This document shows positions 1 through 8,562 of a stretch of DNA of 35,842 nucleotides, in pieces. The DNA comes from an uncultured SAR86 cluster bacterium (GTDB lineage Bacteria; Pseudomonadota; Gammaproteobacteria; Magnimaribacterales; D2472): positions 1 to 35,842 of the forward strand of contig CACJBO010000008.1 of assembly GCA_902591665.1 (NCBI GenBank), given 5' to 3'. Below the pieces are notes generated by a model. It was not told the origin of the DNA. It was given only the letters and a program-made list of their open reading frames with translations, and ran no database searches. Within the stretch, counting starts at the first letter, position 1; every line of letters begins with the position of its first letter. Both the position numbers and the translations under genes were made by a program.

Positions 1-10
1 GGGTATACCC
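1..10. other. Perfect 10-bp palindrome at the window edge
   Basis: The first ten bases, GGGTATACCC, form a perfect palindrome. The window starts here, so its context is missing. It could be the end of an upstream hairpin or chance. No function is assigned. Confidence 0.3.
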
Positions 11-25
11 TGAGTAATCTTTAAA

Positions 26-53
26 TAAAAGGCCAGCACAAGCTGGCTTTATT
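26..53 (+). terminator. Intrinsic terminator of an upstream gene
   Basis: A 6-bp GC-rich stem (GCCAGC 32-37 pairing with GCTGGC 42-47) encloses a 4-base loop. A-rich sequence precedes it and TTTATT follows. It lies before the thrS promoter and probably ends a plus-strand transcript from outside the window. Confidence 0.7.
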
Positions 54-82
54 AAACCTATATAGAATTCAGTATTTACCTA

Positions 83-88
83 TATAAT
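83..88 (+). promoter_or_regulatory. -10 box of thrS, possibly giving a leaderless mRNA
   Basis: A perfect TATAAT ends 8 bases before the thrS ATG at 96. Normal spacing would start the RNA at about 95-96, at the start codon. No Shine-Dalgarno sequence is visible before the ATG. No convincing -35 box is seen. Confidence 0.5.
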
Positions 89-95
89 ACTGCAT

Positions 96-2027
96 ATGAA
101 TATTACATTGCCTGATGGAAGCATAAGAAAAATGGAGAACGGTTCCACTGGTCTTGATTTAGCTAATGATATTGGTCCAGGTTTGGCAAAGGCTGCCATT
201 GCTGTTTCTGTTAATAATATTCAAAGAGACTTATCAGACCCTATTAATGAAGACTCAGAAGTCTCAATAATCACTATTGATTCAGATGAAGGCCTTGAAA
301 TTATGAGACACACTCTTACAGCACAAGTGCTTGCAAGAGCTGTTAAAAATTTGTATCCAAATACAAAATTAGCTATTGGACCAACTATCAAAGATGGATT
401 TTATTATGATTTTGAATTTGTAAAACCTATCGCCCCTGATGACTTAGATAAAATTGAAAAAGAGATGCAAAAAATTGTTAATTCAAAGTCATCTATTACA
501 AAAAAATTGCAAACTAAAAAAGAAGCATTAAAAGCTTTTAATTCGGCCGGAGAGTCATATAAAGAATCTATTATTGAAGAGTCTGAACAAGAAGAAGACT
601 TTCAATTGTATTATCAAGATGATGATGCTTTTGTAGACCTATGTAGAGGCCCTCATTTACCAAGTCTAAAGCATATTGGAGCTTTTAAGCTAACCAAACT
701 TGCTGGAGCTTATTGGAAAGGCGATTCAAAAAATAAAATGCTAACAAGAATCTATGGTACTGCATGGAAGAATGAAAAAGATTTAAATGCTTATCTTCAC
801 TCTATAGAGGAAGCTGAAAAAAGAGATCATAGAAAAATTGGTAAAGAAATGAATCTGTTTCATTTCCAAGAAGAAGCACCTGGAATGGTTTTCTGGCATC
901 CAAACGGATGGACTGTATATAGACTTTTACAGGACTTTATGAGAGATAAGCTTCAGGCATTTGATTATCAAGAAATAAATACTCCGTTGGTTGTTGATAG
1001 AAAATTATGGGAAGCATCAGGTCATTGGGATAAGTATAGAGAAAATATGTTTATAACCGAAATAGATGAAGAGCATGCAAATGAAAAAAGAACTAATGCA
1101 TTAAAACCAATGAACTGCCCATGCCACGTTCAAGTATATAATCAGGGATTAAAGTCTTATCGAGATTTGCCAGTTCGCTACGCTGAGTTTGGTTCATGCC
1201 ATAGATATGAAGCGTCTGGAACAATGCATGGACTTATGCGAGTAAGAGGTTTTACTCAGGATGATGGGCATATTTTTTGTACAGAAGAGCAAATTGAGAC
1301 TGAAACAAAACTTTTCATAGAGCTTCTTTCAAGCACATATAAGGACTTAGGATTTGAAAAGTTTGATATCAAGTTATCAACCAGACCCGAAACAAGAGTT
1401 GGTTCTGATGAAGTTTGGGATAAAGCAGAAAGCGCTCTGGAATCAGCTATTAAAAAGTTAGATCTACCCTATGAAATAGAAGAGGGTGATGGAGCCTTCT
1501 ATGGTCCAAAATTAGATTTTGTCTTAACTGATGCAATAGGTCGAGAATGGCAATGTGGCACTTTTCAAGCTGACTTTAATTTACCAGATAGGCTCGATGC
1601 TGAATATGTTGGAGAAGATGGTCAAAAACATCGCCCAGTTATGATTCACAGGGCTGTATTAGGATCTTTTGAAAGATTTATTGGGGTATTAATTGAAAAT
1701 TATTCAGGCAAATTACCCTTTTGGTTAGCTCCGGTACAGGTTGCTGTAGCAACAATTATCTCTGATGTTAATGACTATGCATCTGATGTTATTAATCAAT
1801 TAGAGAATCATGGCATTAGATGTCATGAGGATTTTAGAAATGAGAAGATAAGTTATAAAGTCAGAGAGCATAGTGCTGCAAAAGTACCGGTGATTATGGC
1901 ATTAGGTAAAAGAGAAAAAGAATCACAAACTGTTTCAATTAGAAGAATTGGTAGCGATAAAACTACAAGCATGAGTTTAGAAGATGCTGTAAAAGCATTA
2001 ACTGTAGAAAATTCAGTTCCAAATTAA
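96..2027 (+). CDS. thrS: Threonyl-tRNA synthetase with altered editing motif
   Basis: This class II synthetase charges tRNA-Thr in the cytoplasm. At 643 residues it is full length. It has an N-terminal TGS domain (about 1-62), an editing/second additional domain (about 63-225), the catalytic core (about 240-530) and an anticodon-binding domain (about 540-643). The motif-2 segment (FGSCHRYE...RVRGFTQDD) is clear. The start matches the family N-terminus. Two oddities stand out. The editing motif HxxxH is H72-TLTA-Q77, so the second His is Gln and one residue is inserted; C183 and H187 of CRGPH are kept. The usual NCPGH around the zinc-binding Cys (C341) is NCPCH. The usual downstream infC-rpmI-rplT genes are absent; yidD follows instead. 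Confidence 0.98.
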   Translation: MNITLPDGSIRKMENGSTGLDLANDIGPGLAKAAIAVSVNNIQRDLSDPINEDSEVSIITIDSDEGLEIMRHTLTAQVLARAVKNLYPNTKLAIGPTIKDGFYYDFEFVKPIAPDDLDKIEKEMQKIVNSKSSITKKLQTKKEALKAFNSAGESYKESIIEESEQEEDFQLYYQDDDAFVDLCRGPHLPSLKHIGAFKLTKLAGAYWKGDSKNKMLTRIYGTAWKNEKDLNAYLHSIEEAEKRDHRKIGKEMNLFHFQEEAPGMVFWHPNGWTVYRLLQDFMRDKLQAFDYQEINTPLVVDRKLWEASGHWDKYRENMFITEIDEEHANEKRTNALKPMNCPCHVQVYNQGLKSYRDLPVRYAEFGSCHRYEASGTMHGLMRVRGFTQDDGHIFCTEEQIETETKLFIELLSSTYKDLGFEKFDIKLSTRPETRVGSDEVWDKAESALESAIKKLDLPYEIEEGDGAFYGPKLDFVLTDAIGREWQCGTFQADFNLPDRLDAEYVGEDGQKHRPVMIHRAVLGSFERFIGVLIENYSGKLPFWLAPVQVAVATIISDVNDYASDVINQLENHGIRCHEDFRNEKISYKVREHSAAKVPVIMALGKREKESQTVSIRRIGSDKTTSMSLEDAVKALTVENSVPN

Positions 2028-2035
2028 TTTGTAAG

Positions 2036-2236
2036 ATGATCTTAAGAAGATTATTTATTCTACCAATAAGATTTTATAGATACTTTATATCTCCCTTATT
2101 TCCACCCTCTTGCAGATTTACTCCGACGTGCTCTCAATACGCTATTGAATCAATTGAAGAATTCGGAATATTAAAAGGGAGTATTTTAGCCATTAAAAGA
2201 ATATCTAAATGCCATCCTTGGTATAACCCAAATTAA
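2036..2236 (+). CDS. yidD: Membrane protein insertion efficiency factor YidD
   Basis: YidD is a small membrane-associated protein that assists YidC-dependent insertion of inner-membrane proteins. The 66 residues carry the family core: an [14 protein letters not shown] amphipathic segment, then [11 protein letters not shown] and a CHPWYNPN ending, with the three conserved Cys. The C-terminal tail is shorter than in many homologues. It begins 8 bases after thrS and is probably cotranscribed with it. The usual home of yidD is between rnpA and yidC, so this copy is displaced. Identification is from motifs and is firm; linkage to thrS is only positional. Confidence 0.95.
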   Translation: MILRRLFILPIRFYRYFISPLFPPSCRFTPTCSQYAIESIEEFGILKGSILAIKRISKCHPWYNPN

Positions 2237-2333
2237 ATTTCTTATCTAAACTAATCAGCCTGATTTAATATTTACAGCTTATATTTAAAGATATTTAATA
2301 TATCTAAAAAATATGTATATATACTGCAAATAA

Positions 2334-2342
2334 TGCTATAGT
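2334..2342 (+). promoter_or_regulatory. Extended -10 promoter of the first TonB receptor
   Basis: TGCTATAGT fits an extended -10 (TG-N-TATAAT-like) and ends 45 bases before the ATG at 2387. A similar TGCTATCAT lies 47 bases before the second receptor gene, so the two promoters look related. A strong AGGGGGG ribosome-binding site precedes the ATG. The 150-base gap after yidD otherwise shows only AT-rich sequence and a weak AATCA/TGATT hairpin. Confidence 0.45.
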
Positions 2343-2386
2343 TTTTATAAATATACTTTTAATAATGCCAAGTAGGGGGGTTTATT

Positions 2387-5101
2387 ATGAAAAAGTTTTT
2401 AAGATTTTCTTTAATTTCACTAAGTTTTCTATTTTTATTTTCAACACATACTTTTTCTCAAGAAGTAGAAGAAGTAGTTGTTACGGCTACTAAGAAAGAA
2501 GAATCAGTTCAGGATTTAGCTTTGTCAGTAGAAGCTTTTACTTCCGAAAGTATCACTGAAAATATGATTGAAGATTTTAGCGATCTTGCAGAAGCAGTTC
2601 CAGGGTTGATTATGGATAAAGGAATTGGCTCAGGTGCAAGTTATTCGATTAGGGGTACTGGATCATATGGTGTTGGTGCTGCTGTAATTGGATCTGTTGT
2701 TACAGCTATAAATGGACATAATTACAATTCATCATCAATTGCTGATATTGGTTTTTTTGATGTTGAAAGAATCGAGGTCTTAAAAGGTCCTCAAGGAACT
2801 AAATTTGGAAGAAACGCTGTAGCTGGACTTATTAATATGATTACAGCTAGACCGACAGGAGAATTTGAAGGGGCATATAGTATTGAGCTAGGCAACCTTT
2901 CAACTACCCAATTTAATGGACATGTAAATATACCAATATCAGACTCAATGAGATCTAGGTTTGCAGTAGTTAGTAAAAAAAGAGATGGTACGACTTATAA
3001 CATCCATACAAAGAATTATTTCAATGATATTAATTCCTGGGGAGCAAGATTCTCCCTAGATTGGGATATCGGTGATTCAACTATCTTAAAATTTACAACA
3101 GAACATTTTGAAGGAGATGATAATAGAACCAATGTAGGTACTGCAGTTTGTCAATCAGATCCATTTTTTGGTTGTAATCCTTTAGTAACTGGTCAACCTA
3201 ACCAAACTCCAGATTCCAGGGGTACTACAGCTGCTTTATTTAATTTAATTGCCGCCTTAGACTTTACTGCTGATAGAAATTCTTACGCAGGAGCAATAAC
3301 ACCAAACACTTTTAGAGAAGCAAATTTAAACAGGGACCCTGTTCATCAGCAAACTTCACAATCTACAAGCTTGGAGCTTAATCATGAACTTTCTGATGAG
3401 TTGTTATTAAATGTTCAAATAACCTACAACCACAGAGATTACTATCACTCCAATGATAATGATTATTCTGTATCAAATGGCTCTTTTCCTGGTCTTGCAG
3501 CCATTCCTGGATTTCCTATGACTTGGAACGGTTGTTTTGGTGGTTATAACGGAACTGGTTTTTGCGAGAACGTTGATTCAGACAGAACCTATGAATTTTC
3601 AGTAGTACAAACATACGGCACACAATTTGAAATTTCACTGATATCAGACTTTGATGGACCTTTTAACTACACCGTTGGTGCTTATACCTTTAACTCAAAA
3701 AATCATAATGTTTATCAAGTGCAAACAGCTTCTTGGAATATGATTAGTAAGGCAGTTCAGCATCCATACAATGATGCATTGTTTGGTGGTTTGCTAACTG
3801 GATATGGAGGTACTGATTTCTTCACAGCTTTAGTTTTGGGAGCTCCTGCAACTTTGGCTCCAGCAGGACTAATGGCATTATTAATGTCTCAACCAAAATA
3901 TGAAGTCCCGATTGAAATTTCTGGTTTTATAAATGATGATCATGTTCAAACAGAATCCACTGCATTTTTTGGTGAAGTGTATTATGACTTCTCAGATTCC
4001 ACTAAGTTAACATTAGGATTGAGATACAACGACGACACTGTTACAGATAACCTAATGTCTTGTTTGACTATGTTGGGTTGTGGTGTATACCCATTATCAC
4101 AAAGATTAACTGGTGAGTATGGATTCTTTCCTACAACGGTTGTTGAATCAGATGATGCATTAGCATACAAATTAGCTCTTCAGCATGATTTATCAGATAA
4201 CGTAATGGTATATGGTAGTTATACAACAGCTACAAAAGCTGGTGGTAATAACCCTAACGAAACTGGAACACCAGATCCATATGATCCTGAAGAAACTGGA
4301 GTGTTTGAATTAGGTATTAAGAGTATTTTAATGGATGGTGCTCTGCTTCTAAATGCAACATATTTCGATAACTCAACAGATGGTATGTTAATTTCATCAA
4401 TTGTTAATGCAGGTTCACGAAATAATAATGTTGATGCAGAAATACAAGGTTTTGAAGGAAACATGGTTTTCTTTTTGAGTGAAAGTACCAGGCTTGATGC
4501 AACATGGTTATTTGTTGATTCAGAAATTAAAGATTTTTCATTAATTGATCCATTAAATATAAATAATCATACAGCTGTATTGCTTGGTCCTGTGAACGTA
4601 GATCCTCAGGGCTTATTAAGATATGTTGTTACTGATAAAGGGACATTATTTAAATCAGCTGGTTATATGTGTACTGAAGCATTTAATCCTCTTGGAGGAG
4701 TGCCATGTGCGCTTGTTGGCGGTTTAGGAACTCCTGTTGATGTATCTGGTAATCAACTTCCACAGTCACCTGAGACGTCATACAGCTTAGCATTAAACCA
4801 AGACTTTAATTCCTCTAATGGCATTACAACAGCAAGACTTACATATAGATATCAGTCTGAAAGAGAAGGTAATGTATTTAATTATGAGAGAGCTAGAATG
4901 CCAGAACATAAGTTTATTGACTTAAGTTTTACCTATAAACCTAACGATAAAGATTGGTATATTTCTTTATACGGAAAAAACTTAAGGGATGAAGTTACAG
5001 TAGGAACTTGGGCTGCGGCTAGTGCTATTCAGGGCGGTACACAGTTTGCTACTTATACCGATCCAAGAACATATGGCATTATGTTTGGAACTAATTTCTA
5101 A
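2387..5101 (+). CDS. TonB-dependent outer-membrane receptor (first of tandem pair)
   Basis: A 904-residue receptor for TonB-driven uptake across the outer membrane. A signal peptide ends near residue 24 (THTFSQ). A EVVVTATKKEES segment begins the plug, with LKGPQGTKFGRNAVAGLINMITARP at about 133-158. A long beta-barrel follows and ends in the expected terminal Phe (FGTNF). Three Cys pairs (255/263, 383/393, 762/774) match pairs in the next gene and probably form disulfides in extracellular loops. A Leu/Ala-rich segment near residues 463-505 (FTALVLGAP...) is unusually hydrophobic for a barrel loop. The substrate cannot be read from sequence; no substrate-specific partner gene lies beside it. 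A strong terminator follows, so it is probably monocistronic. Confidence 0.95.
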   Translation: MKKFLRFSLISLSFLFLFSTHTFSQEVEEVVVTATKKEESVQDLALSVEAFTSESITENMIEDFSDLAEAVPGLIMDKGIGSGASYSIRGTGSYGVGAAVIGSVVTAINGHNYNSSSIADIGFFDVERIEVLKGPQGTKFGRNAVAGLINMITARPTGEFEGAYSIELGNLSTTQFNGHVNIPISDSMRSRFAVVSKKRDGTTYNIHTKNYFNDINSWGARFSLDWDIGDSTILKFTTEHFEGDDNRTNVGTAVCQSDPFFGCNPLVTGQPNQTPDSRGTTAALFNLIAALDFTADRNSYAGAITPNTFREANLNRDPVHQQTSQSTSLELNHELSDELLLNVQITYNHRDYYHSNDNDYSVSNGSFPGLAAIPGFPMTWNGCFGGYNGTGFCENVDSDRTYEFSVVQTYGTQFEISLISDFDGPFNYTVGAYTFNSKNHNVYQVQTASWNMISKAVQHPYNDALFGGLLTGYGGTDFFTALVLGAPATLAPAGLMALLMSQPKYEVPIEISGFINDDHVQTESTAFFGEVYYDFSDSTKLTLGLRYNDDTVTDNLMSCLTMLGCGVYPLSQRLTGEYGFFPTTVVESDDALAYKLALQHDLSDNVMVYGSYTTATKAGGNNPNETGTPDPYDPEETGVFELGIKSILMDGALLLNATYFDNSTDGMLISSIVNAGSRNNNVDAEIQGFEGNMVFFLSESTRLDATWLFVDSEIKDFSLIDPLNINNHTAVLLGPVNVDPQGLLRYVVTDKGTLFKSAGYMCTEAFNPLGGVPCALVGGLGTPVDVSGNQLPQSPETSYSLALNQDFNSSNGITTARLTYRYQSEREGNVFNYERARMPEHKFIDLSFTYKPNDKDWYISLYGKNLRDEVTVGTWAAASAIQGGTQFATYTDPRTYGIMFGTNF

Positions 5102-5116
5102 TACAAGCTGAAATAG

Positions 5117-5146
5117 AAAAAGGCTGTATTTACAGCCTTTTTTTTA
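5117..5146 (+). terminator. Intrinsic terminator after the first TonB receptor
   Basis: AAAGGCTGTA and TACAGCCTTT form a near-perfect stem (5119-5128 with 5131-5140), followed by a run of eight T (5138-5145). It lies 18 bases after the stop codon. Confidence 0.9.
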
Positions 5147-5193
5147 TTTTATTAAATTATATATAAAATCTATATGCAATTTATATCCATTTT

Positions 5194-5202
5194 TGCTATC
5201 AT
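5194..5202 (+). promoter_or_regulatory. Extended -10 promoter of the second TonB receptor
   Basis: TGCTATCAT resembles the extended -10 of the upstream paralogue and has nearly the same distance to the start codon (47 bases). No good -35 box is visible. An AGGGGA ribosome-binding site precedes the ATG. Confidence 0.4.
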
Positions 5203-5248
5203 CTGCCCTAATCTAAACATATTAAAACATTTTATATAGGGGACTTTA

Positions 5249-8020
5249 ATGTCAAAACTAAGTGTATTACTAAGAAACGCAATACTTTCTAGTGTTGTAA
5301 TTATATCATTTGCTGTAACTGCTCAAGAGATTGAAGAAGTTGTTGTTACGGCTACTAAGAAAGAAGAATCAGTTCAAGACTTGGCTCTTTCAATTGAGGC
5401 TGTTAATGCAGAATCTCTTGATGTTAACCAAGTTTATGACGTGTCTGACCTTGCAGAAATTACTCCTGGTTTAGAAACTGCTAAAACAATCGGTTCTGGT
5501 TCAGGTTGGACTATTAGAGGTATGGGTTCATTCGGTATTGGAGCTGGTGTTATTGCATCAGTTGTTACAGCTGTAAATGGACATAGTGTCAATGATAGTG
5601 TTGTTGCTGATACAGGATTCTTTGACTTAGAAAGGGTTGAGGTTCTTAAAGGTCCTCAAGGTACTCTTTACGGTAGAAATGCTGCCAATGGTGTTGTTAA
5701 TTTAATTACTGCAAGACCAACTAATGATTTCGGTGGTTCATATAATGTTGAAGTTGGAAATTTTGGTGCAATAAGAACTCAAGCAGTTGTTAACATGCCT
5801 TTTTCAGATTCATTAAGAACTAGACTAGCAGTTATGTCTAATAAAAGAGACGGTATGGTAACAAACTTAGTTACTGGCAATGAATTTGATGATAGAAATG
5901 ACGAGGCATTTAGACTATCAGTTGACTATGACTTTTCTGATAGAACACAAATCCAATTAACATATTCTCAACAAGAGAGTGATGATAATAGATATCAAGA
6001 AGAAGTATCATTCTGTCAACAAGATCCATTCTATGGTTGTAGTCCTTATGCAAGAGGCGGAATGAATGTTGCTGCTGATACTAGAGGTCACTTTGCAGGT
6101 GCATTTGCATTTTTAGCTCATTTAAACACTGGTGAAGTTGCAAATGGTTTTGCAGGTCAAGCAGCATCTACTGATTTTACTAAAGTAAGAATGAATAGAG
6201 AGCCTTCTCATTTCCAAAAACAATCAGTTGCAAATTTACAAATTAATCATGACCTAACTGATGAATTGCTTTTAACAGCTAAAGTTTCATATGAAACTAG
6301 AGATTTTCATCAAAGTGGTGACCAAGATCAATCATATTCTACTGCTGCATTTGGAGGTTCTGCTGCAGCTTTAGGTACGCCTCCTGTAGAGGGATACTTA
6401 TGTTTTGGTGGAGAAAGACAATTTTGTGAGACTGTTGACTCTGAAAGAATTTATGATTTCTCAGATGTAAACATGCATGGTACACAAATGGAAGTCAACT
6501 TGATCTCTGATTATGATGGCCCATTTAACTACACTGTTGGTTTATATCAAATTGAAAATAGAAACGACAACGTTTACATAGCTCAAACTGCTGGATCTCA
6601 GTTCATGACAAGTTTTGCAGTTCATCCATATAGCGCTGTTGTTCAAGGTTTAACAGGAATAGATTGGAGCGGTAAAGCTGGTGTTCCTTTTTATCAATCA
6701 ATGCTTAGTTGGCTAGCAGTTGCTCCCAACGCTCTATCATGTGGTGCCGGTGGACCATGTAATCTTGCTCAATTAGGTGCATTCAATGCTATAACTGCTT
6801 CCCATAATGCGATGCCTGATATGGTAATTCCTTGGGAGTTAGGCGGAATTATTAATGACCAAAATGTATTAGCTAAATCAAGAGCTTTATATGGTGAGAT
6901 GTACTTTGATTTATCAGACGATACTAAACTAACAATTGGTGCTCGTTATCAAGATGATGATACAACTTCATGGACTTATAACGATACAGGTGCTCTTAGT
7001 TGGATGGCAACTGGCGGTATGTTAGTTGATAACAGAGACACTCTACCTTTTGTGGATAAAGATACTGCTGCTGATGATCAGTTTTCATATAAGATTGCGC
7101 TTCAACACAATCTTTCTGATGATGTAATGGTTTATGGTAGTTATACAACAGCTGCAAAAGCTGGTGGTGTAAACGCTGGTGATAACCCAACAAAATATGA
7201 TCCAGAAAAAGCTGGTGTTTTAGATCTTGGGTTAAAAAGCATCCTAATGGATGGAGCTATGCTTCTTAATATGAATGTATTCAATGCTCAAAATGATGGA
7301 TTCTTGGTTGCTGCTGTTGTTAACACAGGAACACAGAATAAAAATATTGATGCTGAGTTTACTGGATTTGAAGGAAATATGATGTGGTTCTTAAGTGAAA
7401 CAACAAAGCTTGAGGCTAACTGGTTGTTCTTAGATCACGAAGTAGTATCAGATACAATGTTAATTGATTATCTAAACCCAACAGGAACTCGATTGAATTA
7501 TTATGGTCCAGCTCCTGATTCCTTTGGTTTAACAACTATTGCTGTAGACCCGCAGCTTGGAATTCCTGCTGGCTTTTTCTTTAAATCTGCAGGTTATAAC
7601 TGTTCTGTTGGATTCCTTTATGTTAATGGTTGTCCAGGTGAAGAAGGTGTTCCTCAGAGCGTTAAAGGAAATAATCTTCCAGGTTCAGCTGACAAGTCAT
7701 ACGGTATGTCAATTACTCAAGACTTTAATAATGATAATGGCGTAACATCAGCTAGACTATCTTACAGGTATAGAGGAGCAGCTGATTTAAGTATATTTAA
7801 CATGGATAGATTGAAGATAGATGCTCAAAGCACCATGGATCTATTAATTAGATATACTCCAAATAGCGATGACTGGTATGCAGGTCTATATGTGAAAAAC
7901 ATAAGAGATCAACAGCACATCAACAATCTACGTGAATCAAGTAACGTGGGTGGTGGTTCATTGTTAGGTTCATTTACCGACCCAAGAACATACGGTATTG
8001 AATTTGGAGCAAAATTCTAA
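5249..8020 (+). CDS. TonB-dependent outer-membrane receptor (second of tandem pair)
   Basis: A 923-residue paralogue of the preceding receptor. A signal peptide ends near VTAQ (about residue 26). The plug begins with EVVVTATKKEES and contains LKGPQGTLYGRNAANGVVNLITARP. The barrel ends in EFGAKF. Cys pairs 256/264, 385/393 and 785/795 match those of the first receptor. An extra pair (CGAGGPC) sits in the variable hydrophobic loop near residues 495-510. The C-terminal third keeps long shared segments (DDVMVYGSYTTAAKAGG, FTDPRTYGIEFG), while the middle loops differ. That pattern suggests duplication and then divergence for different ligands. The substrate is unknown. Confidence 0.95.
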   Translation: MSKLSVLLRNAILSSVVIISFAVTAQEIEEVVVTATKKEESVQDLALSIEAVNAESLDVNQVYDVSDLAEITPGLETAKTIGSGSGWTIRGMGSFGIGAGVIASVVTAVNGHSVNDSVVADTGFFDLERVEVLKGPQGTLYGRNAANGVVNLITARPTNDFGGSYNVEVGNFGAIRTQAVVNMPFSDSLRTRLAVMSNKRDGMVTNLVTGNEFDDRNDEAFRLSVDYDFSDRTQIQLTYSQQESDDNRYQEEVSFCQQDPFYGCSPYARGGMNVAADTRGHFAGAFAFLAHLNTGEVANGFAGQAASTDFTKVRMNREPSHFQKQSVANLQINHDLTDELLLTAKVSYETRDFHQSGDQDQSYSTAAFGGSAAALGTPPVEGYLCFGGERQFCETVDSERIYDFSDVNMHGTQMEVNLISDYDGPFNYTVGLYQIENRNDNVYIAQTAGSQFMTSFAVHPYSAVVQGLTGIDWSGKAGVPFYQSMLSWLAVAPNALSCGAGGPCNLAQLGAFNAITASHNAMPDMVIPWELGGIINDQNVLAKSRALYGEMYFDLSDDTKLTIGARYQDDDTTSWTYNDTGALSWMATGGMLVDNRDTLPFVDKDTAADDQFSYKIALQHNLSDDVMVYGSYTTAAKAGGVNAGDNPTKYDPEKAGVLDLGLKSILMDGAMLLNMNVFNAQNDGFLVAAVVNTGTQNKNIDAEFTGFEGNMMWFLSETTKLEANWLFLDHEVVSDTMLIDYLNPTGTRLNYYGPAPDSFGLTTIAVDPQLGIPAGFFFKSAGYNCSVGFLYVNGCPGEEGVPQSVKGNNLPGSADKSYGMSITQDFNNDNGVTSARLSYRYRGAADLSIFNMDRLKIDAQSTMDLLIRYTPNSDDWYAGLYVKNIRDQQHINNLRESSNVGGGSLLGSFTDPRTYGIEFGAKF

Positions 8021-8036
8021 GATATTAGAAATTATC

Positions 8037-8066
8037 AAAAAGCCCAGTTTACTGGGCTTTTTTTTT
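8037..8066 (+). terminator. Intrinsic terminator after the second TonB receptor
   Basis: AGCCCAGT (8041-8048) pairs with ACTGGGCT (8051-8058), flanked by A- and T-runs; nine T follow (8058-8066). It is a strong Rho-independent signal that separates the receptors from the next operon. Confidence 0.93.
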
Positions 8067-8082
8067 ACTTCATACTAAACTA

Positions 8083-8562
8083 ATGCAAGCACTTCCATAC
8101 AAATCCGAAATAAAGATTGTTTCTAAAGAAATGTGTGACCATAACGGTCATATGAACGTTAATTATTATTACCAACTCTTTGATAGTGTTTATACAGCTA
8201 TGTATTACAAAGACCTTGGTTTTGATGATGCATATTTAGCAAGCGGGTTTTCAACATTCACTCTTGAAGACAACATCAGATATTTAAAAGAGTTTAAATT
8301 AGATGATAAGGTATACCCATCATTCCATCTTGCAAACGTTAATAAAAAGCTACTCCATTTTGTAGGTATTCTTCAAAATGAGGCTGGAGAATTATCAGCA
8401 ATATTTGAAACAGTTTTAGCTCATATGGATCTTAATGCTCGAAAGGTTACAGAATTCAGCGATCAAAAACTACATAAATTACTTGAATATAGCTCTTCAA
8501 ACAAACTAATAGAAGATCTTCCATTTAATCTGAAATTAAAAATAAAAGATCTAAATGCTTAA
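8083..8562 (+). CDS. Hotdog-fold acyl-CoA thioesterase
   Basis: A 159-residue cytoplasmic protein of the 4-hydroxybenzoyl-CoA thioesterase-like hotdog family. Residues 14-26 include the DHNGHMNVNYYY segment, with the conserved Asp/His/Asn start of the catalytic helix. This DxNGHMN form is also found in betainyl-CoA-type thioesterases, so a short or polar acyl-CoA substrate is possible but unproven. The ATG at 8083 has no Shine-Dalgarno; a CATACT box ends 7 bases upstream, consistent with a leaderless mRNA. The 3' end overlaps the next gene by 8 bases, so the two are probably cotranscribed. Confidence 0.85.
   Translation: MQALPYKSEIKIVSKEMCDHNGHMNVNYYYQLFDSVYTAMYYKDLGFDDAYLASGFSTFTLEDNIRYLKEFKLDDKVYPSFHLANVNKKLLHFVGILQNEAGELSAIFETVLAHMDLNARKVTEFSDQKLHKLLEYSSSNKLIEDLPFNLKLKIKDLNA

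Noticed and set aside
2250..2270. AATCA/TGATT hairpin as terminator of thrS-yidD
   Set aside because: The stem has only 5 bp and no clear T-run follows, so it is not listed as a terminator.
3982..4464. Minus-strand open frames within the first receptor gene, and similar frames in the second receptor, smc, ligase and dehydrogenase genes
   Set aside because: They lie antisense to strongly supported genes, show no domain pattern, and are expected shadows of codon usage.
2387..8020. Tandem receptors as a mobile element or integrated island
   Set aside because: No integrase, transposase, direct repeats or tRNA gene flank them, and composition looks like the neighbours.
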